DNA of 22,785 bases from Bacteroidota bacterium (GCA_003648455.1 QMPG01000013.1:1-22785); one strand, 5' to 3'. Positions 1 to 8,557 are shown, numbered from the stretch's first letter. Translations and numbers: made by a program. The notes: generated by a model from the letters alone, not told the origin.

Positions 1-119
1 GTTAATAATTATTTGCACCGATTAGTTACAAAATAATTAATATAAAATTTTTAATTAACATTTTTTATTTCTATTTTGGGAATTGAAAAACAAACGCTAA
101 AGTTAAATATTTTTATAAA
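1..119. other. AT-rich leader before the SiaC-family gene
   Basis: This stretch holds no open frame that I can support. It is AT-rich and probably the intergenic leader of the SiaC-family gene. A near-match to the Bacteroidota -7 element (TAnnTTTG with one base fewer in the spacer) lies at about 72-78, but no -33 TTG-type element sits at a suitable distance, so I do not call a promoter. No stem-loop terminator is seen for whatever lies to the left of the window. Confidence 0.3.
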
Positions 120-512
120 ATGAATGTTGAACCATTACTTATAGAAGCAACGTCAAAGACACCAAAAATTGTTTTTGATCCTATTAATAATTTTTATGAA
201 ATATCTGGTCGTTCATTGCCTGAAAATGTCGTTAGAACATACGAGCCAATTATAAAATGGATTGATGCTAATATAAATTACCTTCCGACTCCAATTGAGG
301 TTAATTTCAGGATGGATTATCTAAATTCTGCTTCTGCAAAAATGGTTTCGTTAATTTTAACAAAATTTGAAGAGTTCCATAAGACGAATAAAGAAATTAG
401 CATTAATTGGTACTATTTTATTGACGATGATGATATTCAATCTGAAGGAGAAATATATGCGATGTTAAAAAAAGTACCCATTAAACTTATTGGAATTAAG
501 GACGAAGACTAA
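120..512 (+). CDS. SiaC-family regulatory phosphoprotein (DUF1987)
   Basis: A 130-residue soluble protein with no signal peptide or membrane segment. It has the length and layout of the SiaC/DUF1987 family: an N-terminal strand region (TPKIVFDP, residues 14-21), a YEISGRSLPENV segment (26-37), the core FRMDYLNSASAKM (63-75), and a late NWYYFIDDDDI segment. In Pseudomonas aeruginosa, SiaC is phosphorylated on a Thr in the equivalent N-T-S-S core by the kinase SiaB, dephosphorylated by SiaA, and when unphosphorylated activates the diguanylate cyclase SiaD. Here the core reads N69-S70-A71-S72, so Ser replaces the expected Thr. No kinase, phosphatase or cyclase partner is visible; one could lie to the left of the window. 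The ATG at 120 follows an A/T-rich stretch. The last 23 bases overlap the reading frame of mfd. The family call is firm; the pathway is not known from this window. Confidence 0.85.
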   Translation: MNVEPLLIEATSKTPKIVFDPINNFYEISGRSLPENVVRTYEPIIKWIDANINYLPTPIEVNFRMDYLNSASAKMVSLILTKFEEFHKTNKEISINWYYFIDDDDIQSEGEIYAMLKKVPIKLIGIKDED

Positions 513-3500
513 CTATCAAAAATTGCAAACTTCCAAAATTTTAGAATTACTAAATCAGCATAAGTTCTTTAGTTTAATAACAAAACAACTCGAAGAACAT
601 AAATCAACAAATATTCATTTATGCGGGCTAAAAGGCTCGTCAAAGGCTATAGCTTGCGCACAAACTTTTCTTAAACACAAAAACACATATGTTGTTATAC
701 TATCTGATAAAGAAGAAGCTGCATATTTCTATAACGATTTAGTAGAGCTTATAAATGAAAAAAACATTCTTTTTTATCCATCTTCATACAAGCGCTCAAT
801 ACAATACAAACAGTTAGAAACATCAAACATTGTAATTAAAACAGAAGTACTGAACAAAATAACATCAACTAAAAATGTTCTTATTGTAACTTATCCTGAA
901 GCAATTGTTGAAAAAGTAATTACTAAAAGCAACCTTAAAAAAAACACTTTACAATTAAATGTTGGCGAAAAAGTTTCTATTGATTTCATTACTGATGTTT
1001 TAAACGAATACAACTTTGAAAGAACAGACTTTGTATATAAACCGGGACAATTTTCAATAAGAGGAAGTATTATTGATGTTTTCTCTTTTTCTGACGAGAA
1101 CCCTTTTCGAATTGATTTCTTTGGTGATGAAGTTGAAACTATCAGAAGTTTTAATGTTGAAAACCAATTGTCAAAAGAAAATTTAAAAAAAATTAATATT
1201 GTTCCTAACATTCAAACAGAAAGCACTACAGAAAAATGGGAATCTTTTTTCGACTTCATTCAAAAAAATTCTGTTGTATTTGCTAACAATATTCAATTTA
1301 TTGCAGACAGATTAGATTCTATATATAATAAAACAATAAATGACAGTGAAAACTCACCCAATATAAAACAGCAAATAATTAATAGTCAATTATTTCTAAA
1401 AAATTTAGAAATAGTTTCTGTTATTGAATTTAGCAATAAAAATTATTTTAAACCTAAGCTAAAACTAAATTTCAACACATCTGTTCAACCCAGTTTTAAC
1501 AAAAATTTTGAACTATTAAGTGATAATATTTACGAAAATATATTAAAGGGATATAAAATTTTTATTCTATCCGAAAATGAAAAACAAATAAAAAGGCTAA
1601 ATTCGATTTTCGAAGAAATTAATCCTGATATAAATTTCGAACCTCTTACTATTAATTTGCACGAAGGGTTTATCGATAACGACATGAAGATTTGTTTTTA
1701 TACCGATCACCAAATATTTAACCGTTATCATAAATTCAATTTAAAAAGCAATTTCATAAAAAAACAATCAGTATCGTTAAATGAGATAACTAACTTACAT
1801 CCCGGCGATTACATTGTTCATATTGATCATGGAATAGGTAAATTTGGTGGCTTAGAAAAAATTGACATAAACGGAAAAACACAAGAAGCAATAAAACTTA
1901 TATATAAAGATAATGATATCTTATATGTTAGTATTCATTCGTTACATAGAATTTCAAAATACAAAGGGAAAGAAGGAATACCTCCTAAAATATACAAATT
2001 AGGATCAGGCGCATGGCAAAAATTGAAGTTAAATACAAAGAAGAAAGTAAAAGATATTGCAAAAGACTTAATTTCGTTATATGCAAAGCGCAAACAAAAA
2101 AAAGGTTTTCAATTTTCACCCGATTCGTATATGAACAGAGAACTTGAAGCCTCTTTTATATATGAAGACACACCGGATCAAACAAAAGCAACACAAAATG
2201 TAAGAGAGGACATGGAATCTAATATCCCAATGGATAGATTGATTTGCGGAGATGTTGGTTTTGGGAAAACCGAAATTGCTATACGTGCTGCATTCAAAGC
2301 TGTTGCCGACAACAAACAAGTTGCCATATTAGTGCCAACAACAATATTAGCACTTCAACATTTTACAACTTTTTCGGAAAGGTTAAAAAAATTCCCTTGT
2401 ACTATTGATTATTTAAATCGATTAAAAACCGCAAAAGTTCAAAAAGAAACTATAAAAAAACTTAAAGAAGGAAAAATTGACATAATAATTGGCACACACA
2501 GGCTACTTAGTAAAGATATTAAATTCAAAGACCTTGGCTTGTTTATTATTGATGAAGAACAAAAATTTGGTGTTTCGGCAAAAGAAAAACTAAAACAATT
2601 TAAAATAAATATTGATACTTTAACATTAACAGCGACTCCAATACCAAGAACACTTCAATTTTCATTAATGGGTGCTAGAGATTTATCAATAATTAACACC
2701 CCCCCTCCCAATCGTCATCCAATATTAACAGAATTACACACTTTTAGTGAAGAAATTATTAAAGAAGCAATAAATTATGAGGTTGACAGAAACGGGCAAG
2801 TCTTTTTTATTAACAATAACATAAAAAATATTGAAGAAATTAAAATATTAATAAACAGAATATGCCCAAATGTTAAAACAATGGTTGCTCATGGTCAGAT
2901 GAAAGGTCCCGAGCTTGAACAAAAAATGTTTGACTTCATTTATGGAAAATACGATGTATTAATTGCAACAACAATTATTGAATCAGGCATTGATATTCCA
3001 AATGCAAACACAATAATTATTAATAATGCTCAAAATTACGGATTGAGCGACCTTCATCAACTTCGTGGAAGAGTTGGACGTTCAAACAAAAAAGCTTTTT
3101 GTTATTTACTTGCACCTCCACTCTCCTTATTGTCGAGCGATGCTAGAAGAAGATTATCTGCGATTGAAAATTATTCTGAATTAGGCAGTGGGCTTAATAT
3201 CGCATTGCAAGATCTGGATATTAGAGGAGCCGGCAATATGCTTGGGGGAGAACAAAGTGGTTTTATAGCCGATATTGGATTCGAAACTTATAACAAAATC
3301 CTTAATGAGGCTATTCAAGAACTGAAAGAGAACGAATTTAAAAATCAATTTAAACAAGACTGCAGTAACGAACAAATACAAAAAGCACAGTCACTGACTA
3401 ACAAACCTGAGTTTGAAAATTTCACTTTTGCAAAAGATTGTCATATAGATACTGACTTAGAATTATTATTCCCTGACGAATACATTTCCAATATAAGTGA

Positions 3501-3882
3501 ACGGATAAAACTCTATCGCGAGCTAGACAACATTGATAACGAAGAAAGTTTATTAGAATTCGAAACACAATTAATTGATCGTTTTGGTAAAATTCCTACA
3601 CAAAGTGAAGAATTGCTAAATGTTGTTCGTTTAAGATGGATTGCTATTAAACTTGGTGTTGAAAAAATAATTCTCAAAAAAAACAAAATGATAATATATT
3701 TCATTTCAAACCAGAGCTCACCCTTCTATCAATCAGGTATTTTCATGTCAATTCTTAATTTCGTTCAAAAACAAAAAAACAATTGTGTAATGCAAGAAAA
3801 AAACAATAAACTTTCTCTTACCTTTACAAATATTACTAATATTGCACAAGCAATATCAACCTTAAAAAAGGTACTTAATTGA
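490..3882 (+). CDS. mfd: Transcription-repair coupling factor Mfd
   Basis: Mfd is an ATP-driven DNA translocase that removes RNA polymerase stalled at lesions and recruits UvrA for nucleotide excision repair. At 1130 residues it has the usual full length. Domains in order: UvrB-like module with the GQFSIRGSIIDVF...GDEVE segment (about 186-216); CarD-like RNA-polymerase-interacting domain beginning HPGDYIVHIDHGIGKF (437-452); helicase motor with Walker A GDVGFGKT (587-594), DEEQ box (688-691), TATPIPRT (714-721), motif V IIESGIDIPN, and motif VI QLRGRVGRS (from 857); TRG region with GAGNMLGGEQSG (from 913); and the C-terminal autoinhibitory domain (about 985-1060). All key residues are present. 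The frame opens only after a TAA at 466-468 and has no ATG before the conserved region, so the start is TTG at 490 or TTG at 523. The first overlaps the SiaC gene by 23 bp. Translational coupling to that gene is likely. Confidence 0.96.
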   Translation: MELRTKTNYQKLQTSKILELLNQHKFFSLITKQLEEHKSTNIHLCGLKGSSKAIACAQTFLKHKNTYVVILSDKEEAAYFYNDLVELINEKNILFYPSSYKRSIQYKQLETSNIVIKTEVLNKITSTKNVLIVTYPEAIVEKVITKSNLKKNTLQLNVGEKVSIDFITDVLNEYNFERTDFVYKPGQFSIRGSIIDVFSFSDENPFRIDFFGDEVETIRSFNVENQLSKENLKKINIVPNIQTESTTEKWESFFDFIQKNSVVFANNIQFIADRLDSIYNKTINDSENSPNIKQQIINSQLFLKNLEIVSVIEFSNKNYFKPKLKLNFNTSVQPSFNKNFELLSDNIYENILKGYKIFILSENEKQIKRLNSIFEEINPDINFEPLTINLHEGFIDNDMKICFYTDHQIFNRYHKFNLKSNFIKKQSVSLNEITNLHPGDYIVHIDHGIGKFGGLEKIDINGKTQEAIKLIYKDNDILYVSIHSLHRISKYKGKEGIPPKIYKLGSGAWQKLKLNTKKKVKDIAKDLISLYAKRKQKKGFQFSPDSYMNRELEASFIYEDTPDQTKATQNVREDMESNIPMDRLICGDVGFGKTEIAIRAAFKAVADNKQVAILVPTTILALQHFTTFSERLKKFPCTIDYLNRLKTAKVQKETIKKLKEGKIDIIIGTHRLLSKDIKFKDLGLFIIDEEQKFGVSAKEKLKQFKINIDTLTLTATPIPRTLQFSLMGARDLSIINTPPPNRHPILTELHTFSEEIIKEAINYEVDRNGQVFFINNNIKNIEEIKILINRICPNVKTMVAHGQMKGPELEQKMFDFIYGKYDVLIATTIIESGIDIPNANTIIINNAQNYGLSDLHQLRGRVGRSNKKAFCYLLAPPLSLLSSDARRRLSAIENYSELGSGLNIALQDLDIRGAGNMLGGEQSGFIADIGFETYNKILNEAIQELKENEFKNQFKQDCSNEQIQKAQSLTNKPEFENFTFAKDCHIDTDLELLFPDEYISNISERIKLYRELDNIDNEESLLEFETQLIDRFGKIPTQSEELLNVVRLRWIAIKLGVEKIILKKNKMIIYFISNQSSPFYQSGIFMSILNFVQKQKNNCVMQEKNNKLSLTFTNITNIAQAISTLKKVLN

Positions 3883-3924
3883 TTAACAACTAAAAAAAAA
3901 ATTAAAATCCTAAGAGTTTTTTAT

Positions 3925-3932
3925 TATTTTTG
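3925..3932 (+). promoter_or_regulatory. Possible Bacteroidota -7 element
   Basis: TATTTTTG matches the Bacteroidota -7 consensus TAnnTTTG and lies about 45 bp before the ATG at 3977, in the 94-bp gap after mfd. No -33 element is visible at 19-21 bp upstream. In DNA this AT-rich, single matches arise by chance, so this is only a candidate start for the unrecognised gene and perhaps coaX. Confidence 0.22.
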
Positions 3933-3976
3933 TCATAATTTTTATTCATTAATATTCTTTATCAAAATTAATTATT

Positions 3977-4477
3977 ATGGAAACACATAATAATAAAAGC
4001 GTTTTAGATTTATTCATCTATGATTTTTCAACTTTTTTTCTTGATGAGGATTATGAAGAAATTTCTTGCGAAGAAATACAGGGTCTATTTATGATTGAGT
4101 ATGAAAAAGTTTTACCTTGTACAGAATTAAACATTTTTGACAAAGCTCGTTTACGCGTTTTTAATGATAAAAAAAATATAATTGGAAGTAATCATATAAA
4201 CCTTACTCTATTAAATGATGGTATTATTCTATCTAATGTCGAAGTTAAAAACGTTGTAAATAAATTATATGAAATTTATGGCAAAGATGATAACAACAAG
4301 GGAGAATGGATTCAAGAAGACGAAATTGATTATACCGAAAACGTTTTTGATAGAGTATGGACTTTAGGCGATGGCGTAGATGTATACTCAATCACTTTAA
4401 AAATAAGTGCTACAAAACAATTAATGCTAAATATTTTATTTTTTACTAACTTGCTAAAACAAACAAACAAACTGTAA
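3977..4477 (+). CDS. Unrecognised acidic 166-residue protein
   Basis: I do not recognise this family. The protein is cytoplasmic by appearance: there is no signal peptide and no clear membrane segment. It is acidic in the first third (DEDYEEISCEEIQ, residues 23-35), has an EVKNVVNKLYEIYG helix-like stretch near the middle, then an acidic GEWIQEDEIDYTENVFDRVW segment and a likely beta strand (VDVYSITLKI), and ends in a short hydrophobic-then-basic tail. Codon use and base composition match its neighbours, so nothing suggests recent transfer. The start ATG at 3977 is the first in frame after the mfd gap. It sits alone between mfd (94 bp before) and coaX (96 bp after). A shared operon with coaX is possible but not shown. 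That it is a real gene is fairly secure from its length and uninterrupted coding character. Confidence 0.7.
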   Translation: METHNNKSVLDLFIYDFSTFFLDEDYEEISCEEIQGLFMIEYEKVLPCTELNIFDKARLRVFNDKKNIIGSNHINLTLLNDGIILSNVEVKNVVNKLYEIYGKDDNNKGEWIQEDEIDYTENVFDRVWTLGDGVDVYSITLKISATKQLMLNILFFTNLLKQTNKL

Positions 4478-4573
4478 AAGACATTCCGTTTTTTTCGGGA
4501 ACACAATAAAAAATTATTCTATAAAAATAAATTTTATCGAATTAATCTAATTGAATAAAAAAGCTATTATTGA

Positions 4574-5305
4574 ATGAATCTTTTACTCGACTTTGGAAAC
4601 ACAAACACGAAAATTGCAGTTTATAATAACAACGAATTAGTCGATTCCCATATATTTAACGAACTTCATATTAATGATATAAAAAACTTAAAACACTTAT
4701 CATCAATCAATAATGTAATATTATCCTCAGTGGTTAGTTGTAAAGATGAAATTAGAAATTATCTTAGAAATAATTTTAGAAATTTTATTGTAATTAATTC
4801 TAACACAGCTATTCCTATTGAAATAAAATACAAAAGCAAACAAACTTTAGGCAACGACAGAATAGCAACAGCTGTTGGTGCAAACAATATTTTCCCAAAT
4901 ACCAACGTTCTTGTCATTGATATGGGAACAGCCATTACTTTCGACTTTATAAACAGTAACAATCAATTTGTTGGAGGAAATATTTCCCCCGGCGTTTCAT
5001 TAAGGCTTCAATCACTACATGAACATACAAAAAAATTACCCTTAGTAAAGAAAGACAAAAATTTTAAATTTATTGGAAGCGATACAAATAGCGCACTTCT
5101 TTACGGTGTAGAAAATGGCATATTATTTGAAGTAGAAGGTTATATAAATAAACTAAAAAAAGAACATGAAACTTTAAAAACAATATTAACAGGTGGAGAC
5201 ACATTTTTATTTGAAAAAATAATAAAAATCCCCATCTTTGTAGAATCAAATTTATTATTTCAAGGACTAAACAGAATTTTAGACTATAATGTTAAAAACA
5301 ATTAA
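4574..5305 (+). CDS. coaX: Type III pantothenate kinase CoaX
   Basis: CoaX phosphorylates pantothenate with ATP, the first committed step of coenzyme A synthesis. The 243-residue length is typical of type III enzymes (ASKHA fold). Visible motifs: the phosphate loop DFGNT (6-10), GNDR (93-96, with D95 in the position of the catalytic Asp), DMGTAIT (116-122), GGNISPG (134-140) and the C-terminal GGD (207-209). The ATG at 4574 places DFGNT at the usual distance from the N-terminus. Its last 17 bases overlap the start of the outer-membrane protein gene, implying coupled translation with the downstream envelope genes. This coaX-plus-envelope arrangement is common in Bacteroidota. Confidence 0.95.
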   Translation: MNLLLDFGNTNTKIAVYNNNELVDSHIFNELHINDIKNLKHLSSINNVILSSVVSCKDEIRNYLRNNFRNFIVINSNTAIPIEIKYKSKQTLGNDRIATAVGANNIFPNTNVLVIDMGTAITFDFINSNNQFVGGNISPGVSLRLQSLHEHTKKLPLVKKDKNFKFIGSDTNSALLYGVENGILFEVEGYINKLKKEHETLKTILTGGDTFLFEKIIKIPIFVESNLLFQGLNRILDYNVKNN

Positions 5306-6575
5306 AATATTTCTTTCGATATCACTGTTATTTGCAGGTATAAATCTTTTTTCGCAAAACAGCACTAGCTCCCCTTATTCTCAATTTGGCATTGGAGACA
5401 TTGTTAATAAAGGCTTTGGCCAAAATTATGCAATGGGAGGAACCGGAATTGGAATGCGTTCAAGTACAAATCAGAACAACATAAATCCTGCTTCATTAAG
5501 TGCGCTTAAAATTCAACGTTTTAAATTTCAAATAGGGATAAAAAACCAAACCACAAAATTTAAATCGTCAAATGCAGAATCAACCAGCAACGATATAAAC
5601 TTAGATTATCTTTCGATGTGGTTTAGAGTATCAAATTGGTGGCATTCAAGCTTTAGCCTAAATCCATACAGTAACGTAGGCTACAACATTGTCGATTCTC
5701 AAAACTACCCATCTATTGGAAATGTAGAAACTTACTTTGTTGGCTCCGGAGGTATTAATCAATTCAACTGGAGTAATTCATTTCAATTTTTCAAACATTT
5801 TTCAGTAGGAATTAATGCTTCATATCTGCTAGGTTCTTTAAATCAAACAAGAACAGTTATTTTTGTTGACGACAGTTACACAACTAATACACAAAGTGAA
5901 AAAAATATCAACATAAGTGATGTTTTTTTTAATTATGGAATTCAGTATTATAACAAACTTAACGAAAATTATTCATATACTTTAGGTTTAAAATTCGACA
6001 ATGAAACCAAAATAAATGTAGAGAAAAGCATATTATCAGGTTCAACTTATGGAAAATATACAAACTCAATTTATGACAATACATTAATTGACACTCTTGA
6101 AAATATAAAAGACCAAAAAGATTCTTTCACTATACCAACAAATTTAGGATTTGGCTTTAGTTTTTCAAAAAATCAAAAATTCATTATTAGTGCTGATTAC
6201 ACTACTCAAAACTGGTCATCTACAAAATTTTTAGGCAGAACAGATTCATTGACAAACAGCAATTCTTTTAAATTTGGATTAGAATATACTCCAAAATGGA
6301 ACTCAATTAATCATGCATATAAAAGATTTCATTATCGTTTTGGCGGACATTATACAAATACATATTTGAATATTTATAACGAACAACTAAAAGATTATGG
6401 TATTAGTTTTGGCTTAGGAATACCTTTAAGAAAAACAAATACCCTAATTAATCTATCATTTGAATTAGGACAAAGAGGTACTATAGATAATAATTTAATA
6501 AAAGAAAACTATGGAATTATAAGATTAAACTTATCTTTGTCAGATATTTGGTTTATTAAACGTAAATTTGATTAA
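5289..6575 (+). CDS. Outer-membrane beta-barrel protein
   Basis: A 428-residue secreted protein. A signal peptide covers residues 1 to about 22 (MLKTIKIFLSISLLFAG..., likely cut near LFS/Q). The mature N-terminus carries SPYSQFGIGD (28-37) and NNINPASLSAL, features of a Bacteroidota outer-membrane protein family with a FadL-like start. The rest is alternating polar/aromatic strands rich in Tyr, Phe, Ser and Asn (for example FSLNPYSNVGYNI) and ends in strand-like NYGIIRLNLSLSDIW, consistent with a porin-like barrel. The substrate is unknown. The gene overlaps coaX by 17 bp and is followed after 12 bp by the TPR gene. I infer a barrel from pattern; there is no catalytic motif. Confidence 0.75.
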   Translation: MLKTIKIFLSISLLFAGINLFSQNSTSSPYSQFGIGDIVNKGFGQNYAMGGTGIGMRSSTNQNNINPASLSALKIQRFKFQIGIKNQTTKFKSSNAESTSNDINLDYLSMWFRVSNWWHSSFSLNPYSNVGYNIVDSQNYPSIGNVETYFVGSGGINQFNWSNSFQFFKHFSVGINASYLLGSLNQTRTVIFVDDSYTTNTQSEKNINISDVFFNYGIQYYNKLNENYSYTLGLKFDNETKINVEKSILSGSTYGKYTNSIYDNTLIDTLENIKDQKDSFTIPTNLGFGFSFSKNQKFIISADYTTQNWSSTKFLGRTDSLTNSNSFKFGLEYTPKWNSINHAYKRFHYRFGGHYTNTYLNIYNEQLKDYGISFGLGIPLRKTNTLINLSFELGQRGTIDNNLIKENYGIIRLNLSLSDIWFIKRKFD

Positions 6576-6587
6576 ATTTTTATAAAA

Positions 6588-7931
6588 ATGAAAACAACAG
6601 TAATAAAATTAAGCTTGGTATTTATTTTATTTGTATTTATTAACAACGCATTTTCTCAACAACGTCCTTATCAAAATCCAAAATTTGGAAAGGATAGTGC
6701 TTCGCGTGTAGAATGTGCTAAAAACATTTCTCTCTACACTGAATTTTACAAACAAAAAAATTACAACGATGCTTTAAATCCATGGAGATATGTTTTTAAC
6801 AATGCTCCTAAGGCAAGTAAAAACACATACATAAAAGGTGCAATAATGTATAAATGTTTAATTCGGAATGAAAAAAATCTTGAATTAAAAAATAAATATA
6901 TTGACACACTTATGATGATTTACGACCAAAGAATTGAACATTTCAATCAAAAAGGTTCTGTTTTAGGTCGAAAAGGGGTTGACTTGTATAATTTATCAAA
7001 AGATAGAGAAGAGGAAGCATATAAATATTTGCTTGAATCTTTAACAATAAGAAAAGAAAAAACCGATCCTATTGCAATTAACTCTTTAATGCAAGCAACT
7101 TATTACTTATTTAAGAAAGGAACTATTGCAAAAGAAGATGTTATTAACAACTACACAAAATCTATTGATGCTCTTAACTATGCAATAAAAAACCAAAAAA
7201 AACCAAAAAAAATAGAAAAGGCTAAAACTATTATGGGTAATTGCGAAGGATTATTTTCTGATAGTGGTGCTGCTGATTGCGATGCTTTAATATCATTATT
7301 TACACCTAAATTTAATGAAGCACCCGAAGATGTTGAATTATTGAAAAAAATTACAAAATTACTTGATAAAACTGAATGTAATAATTGCAAATTGTTCGAA
7401 GAAACTTCTGTAAACCTATACAAACTAGAACCTTCGGCTCAAGCAGCTTATAATTTATCAAAATTATTTTTGAAAAAAGAAAAATTTTCGAAAGCAACTC
7501 ATTATTATAAAGAAGCAATTAGTCTTGAAGAAGACAGCATTGTAAAAGCAAGATATTATTATGAGCTAGGAATATTAACAAATTCACAAGGCAATCACGA
7601 ACTAGCCCGAACATACGCTTATAATGCAATAAAATTTAATCCTAAAGACGGAAACCCTTATATTTTAATTGGTAAAGCTTATGCTACTGATTCTAAAAAT
7701 ATTGGTGAAGATGAATTTGCTCATAAAGCGGTTTACTGGAGTGCTGTCGATAAATTCATTAAAGCTAAAAAAATTGACACATCTTTAGTTGATCAAGCTA
7801 ATGAGCTAATAAAAACTTATTCACAATATTTTCCTGATAAAGAATCTGCTTTCTTTCATGAAGTTCAAGAAGGAAATACATATACTGTGGAAGGATGGAT
7901 AAACGAAAAAACAATTGCTCGTTTTAAATAA
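6588..7931 (+). CDS. Secreted tetratricopeptide-repeat protein
   Basis: A 447-residue protein with a clear signal peptide (residues 1-23, ending AFSQ), so it is exported to the periplasm. It is built from helical repeats. The clearest TPR units are at about 283-365 (AAYNLSKLFLKKEKFSKATHYYKEAI, then a second unit ending in NPKDGNPYILIGKAYA, each given here in shortened form). An earlier repeat-like YKQKNYNDALNPWRYVF lies near residue 51, and a CNNC pair sits near residues 264-267. Lys-rich codons at 7190-7216 contain two runs of eight A. The partner is unknown. A TPR protein in this position, between coaX/outer-membrane protein and lptC, is common in Bacteroidota and suggests a scaffolding role in the envelope, but that is inference. 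Confidence 0.78.
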   Translation: MKTTVIKLSLVFILFVFINNAFSQQRPYQNPKFGKDSASRVECAKNISLYTEFYKQKNYNDALNPWRYVFNNAPKASKNTYIKGAIMYKCLIRNEKNLELKNKYIDTLMMIYDQRIEHFNQKGSVLGRKGVDLYNLSKDREEEAYKYLLESLTIRKEKTDPIAINSLMQATYYLFKKGTIAKEDVINNYTKSIDALNYAIKNQKKPKKIEKAKTIMGNCEGLFSDSGAADCDALISLFTPKFNEAPEDVELLKKITKLLDKTECNNCKLFEETSVNLYKLEPSAQAAYNLSKLFLKKEKFSKATHYYKEAISLEEDSIVKARYYYELGILTNSQGNHELARTYAYNAIKFNPKDGNPYILIGKAYATDSKNIGEDEFAHKAVYWSAVDKFIKAKKIDTSLVDQANELIKTYSQYFPDKESAFFHEVQEGNTYTVEGWINEKTIARFK

Positions 7932-7945
7932 TATTTAAAAATAAT

Positions 7946-8539
7946 ATGCAAATTGACAAAATTGTTAATTTAATAAAACTTTCAAAAACAACACTATTTA
8001 AAAGCATTATACTACCTGCAATTGTAGGTAGTATAATGCTTTTTTCGTGCACAAACGATATTGAAGAAATAAAAACACTAACAAATTACAAAGAAACTCC
8101 TAGTATATCAGCAAAAAATATAGAAATTATTTATAGCGATTCTGCCAAAATAAAAGTAAAACTTATTGCTAAAGAGCTAAATCACTTTATACAAAAAGAA
8201 GACCCGTATACTGAATTTCCAAAAGGTATTGAAGTTCTTTTTTATAACGATTCTCTTCTTGTAAATGCAAAGATAACAGCAAATTACTCAAAATATTTTG
8301 ACAAGAAAGAAATTTGGGAAGCAAAATACGATGTAGTTGTAATTAATAAAGAAAAAAACGAGAAGCTTAATACTGAATTCTTAATTTGGGATAAAAGAAA
8401 GGGACGTATTCATACCGACGAGTTTGTAAAAATATCAACAAGTGAAGGTGTTTTTTATGGACATGGACTTAAAGCGAACCAAGATTTGTCGAGTTGGGAA
8501 ATTTTAAAACCCAAAGGAATAATAAACGTTGAGAATTAA
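7946..8539 (+). CDS. lptC: LPS export lipoprotein LptC
   Basis: LptC-like component of the LPS transport bridge, passing lipopolysaccharide from the inner-membrane ABC transporter towards the outer membrane. At 197 residues it is the usual length. In Bacteroidota this protein is a lipoprotein rather than a single-span protein. Here a lysine-rich N-region (1-19), a hydrophobic core (IILPAIVGSIMLF, 21-33) and lipobox LFS-C35 are clear. After the lipobox comes the conserved early segment (NYKETPSISAKNIEIIYSDSAKIKVKL), then a beta-rich jellyroll with FPKGIEVLFYND, an AKYDVVVIN strand and HTDEFVKI. The ATG at 7946 is required to keep the whole signal sequence; the next ATG (8037) would leave only four residues before the Cys. 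The codons for K19-F33 form a perfect hairpin, listed separately. Confidence 0.88.
   Translation: MQIDKIVNLIKLSKTTLFKSIILPAIVGSIMLFSCTNDIEEIKTLTNYKETPSISAKNIEIIYSDSAKIKVKLIAKELNHFIQKEDPYTEFPKGIEVLFYNDSLLVNAKITANYSKYFDKKEIWEAKYDVVVINKEKNEKLNTEFLIWDKRKGRIHTDEFVKISTSEGVFYGHGLKANQDLSSWEILKPKGIINVEN
8000..8043 (+). repeat. Perfect inverted repeat inside lptC signal-peptide codons
   Basis: The arms 8000-8017 and 8026-8043 are exact reverse complements over 18 bases. They enclose an 8-base spacer (GCAATTGT) that is itself nearly self-complementary. The right arm runs into five T (8041-8045), so the RNA looks like an intrinsic terminator or attenuator. It begins 54 bases after the lptC ATG and covers codons 19-33, the hydrophobic core of the signal peptide. 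No second copy of the arm sequence was noticed in the window. Confidence 0.8.
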
Positions 8540-8557
8540 AAAAATTATAATCTTATT

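Noticed and set aside
4487..4503. TTCCG...CGGGAA around a T-run after the 166-residue gene
   Set aside because: The stem is only five pairs with a bulged G, and the T-run is in the loop, not after the stem, so it does not fit a terminator.
4516..4542. AT-only stem-loop (11-base arms, one mismatch) before coaX
   Set aside because: Composed almost entirely of A and T with no T-run at the right distance; stems like this are expected by chance in a gap this AT-rich.
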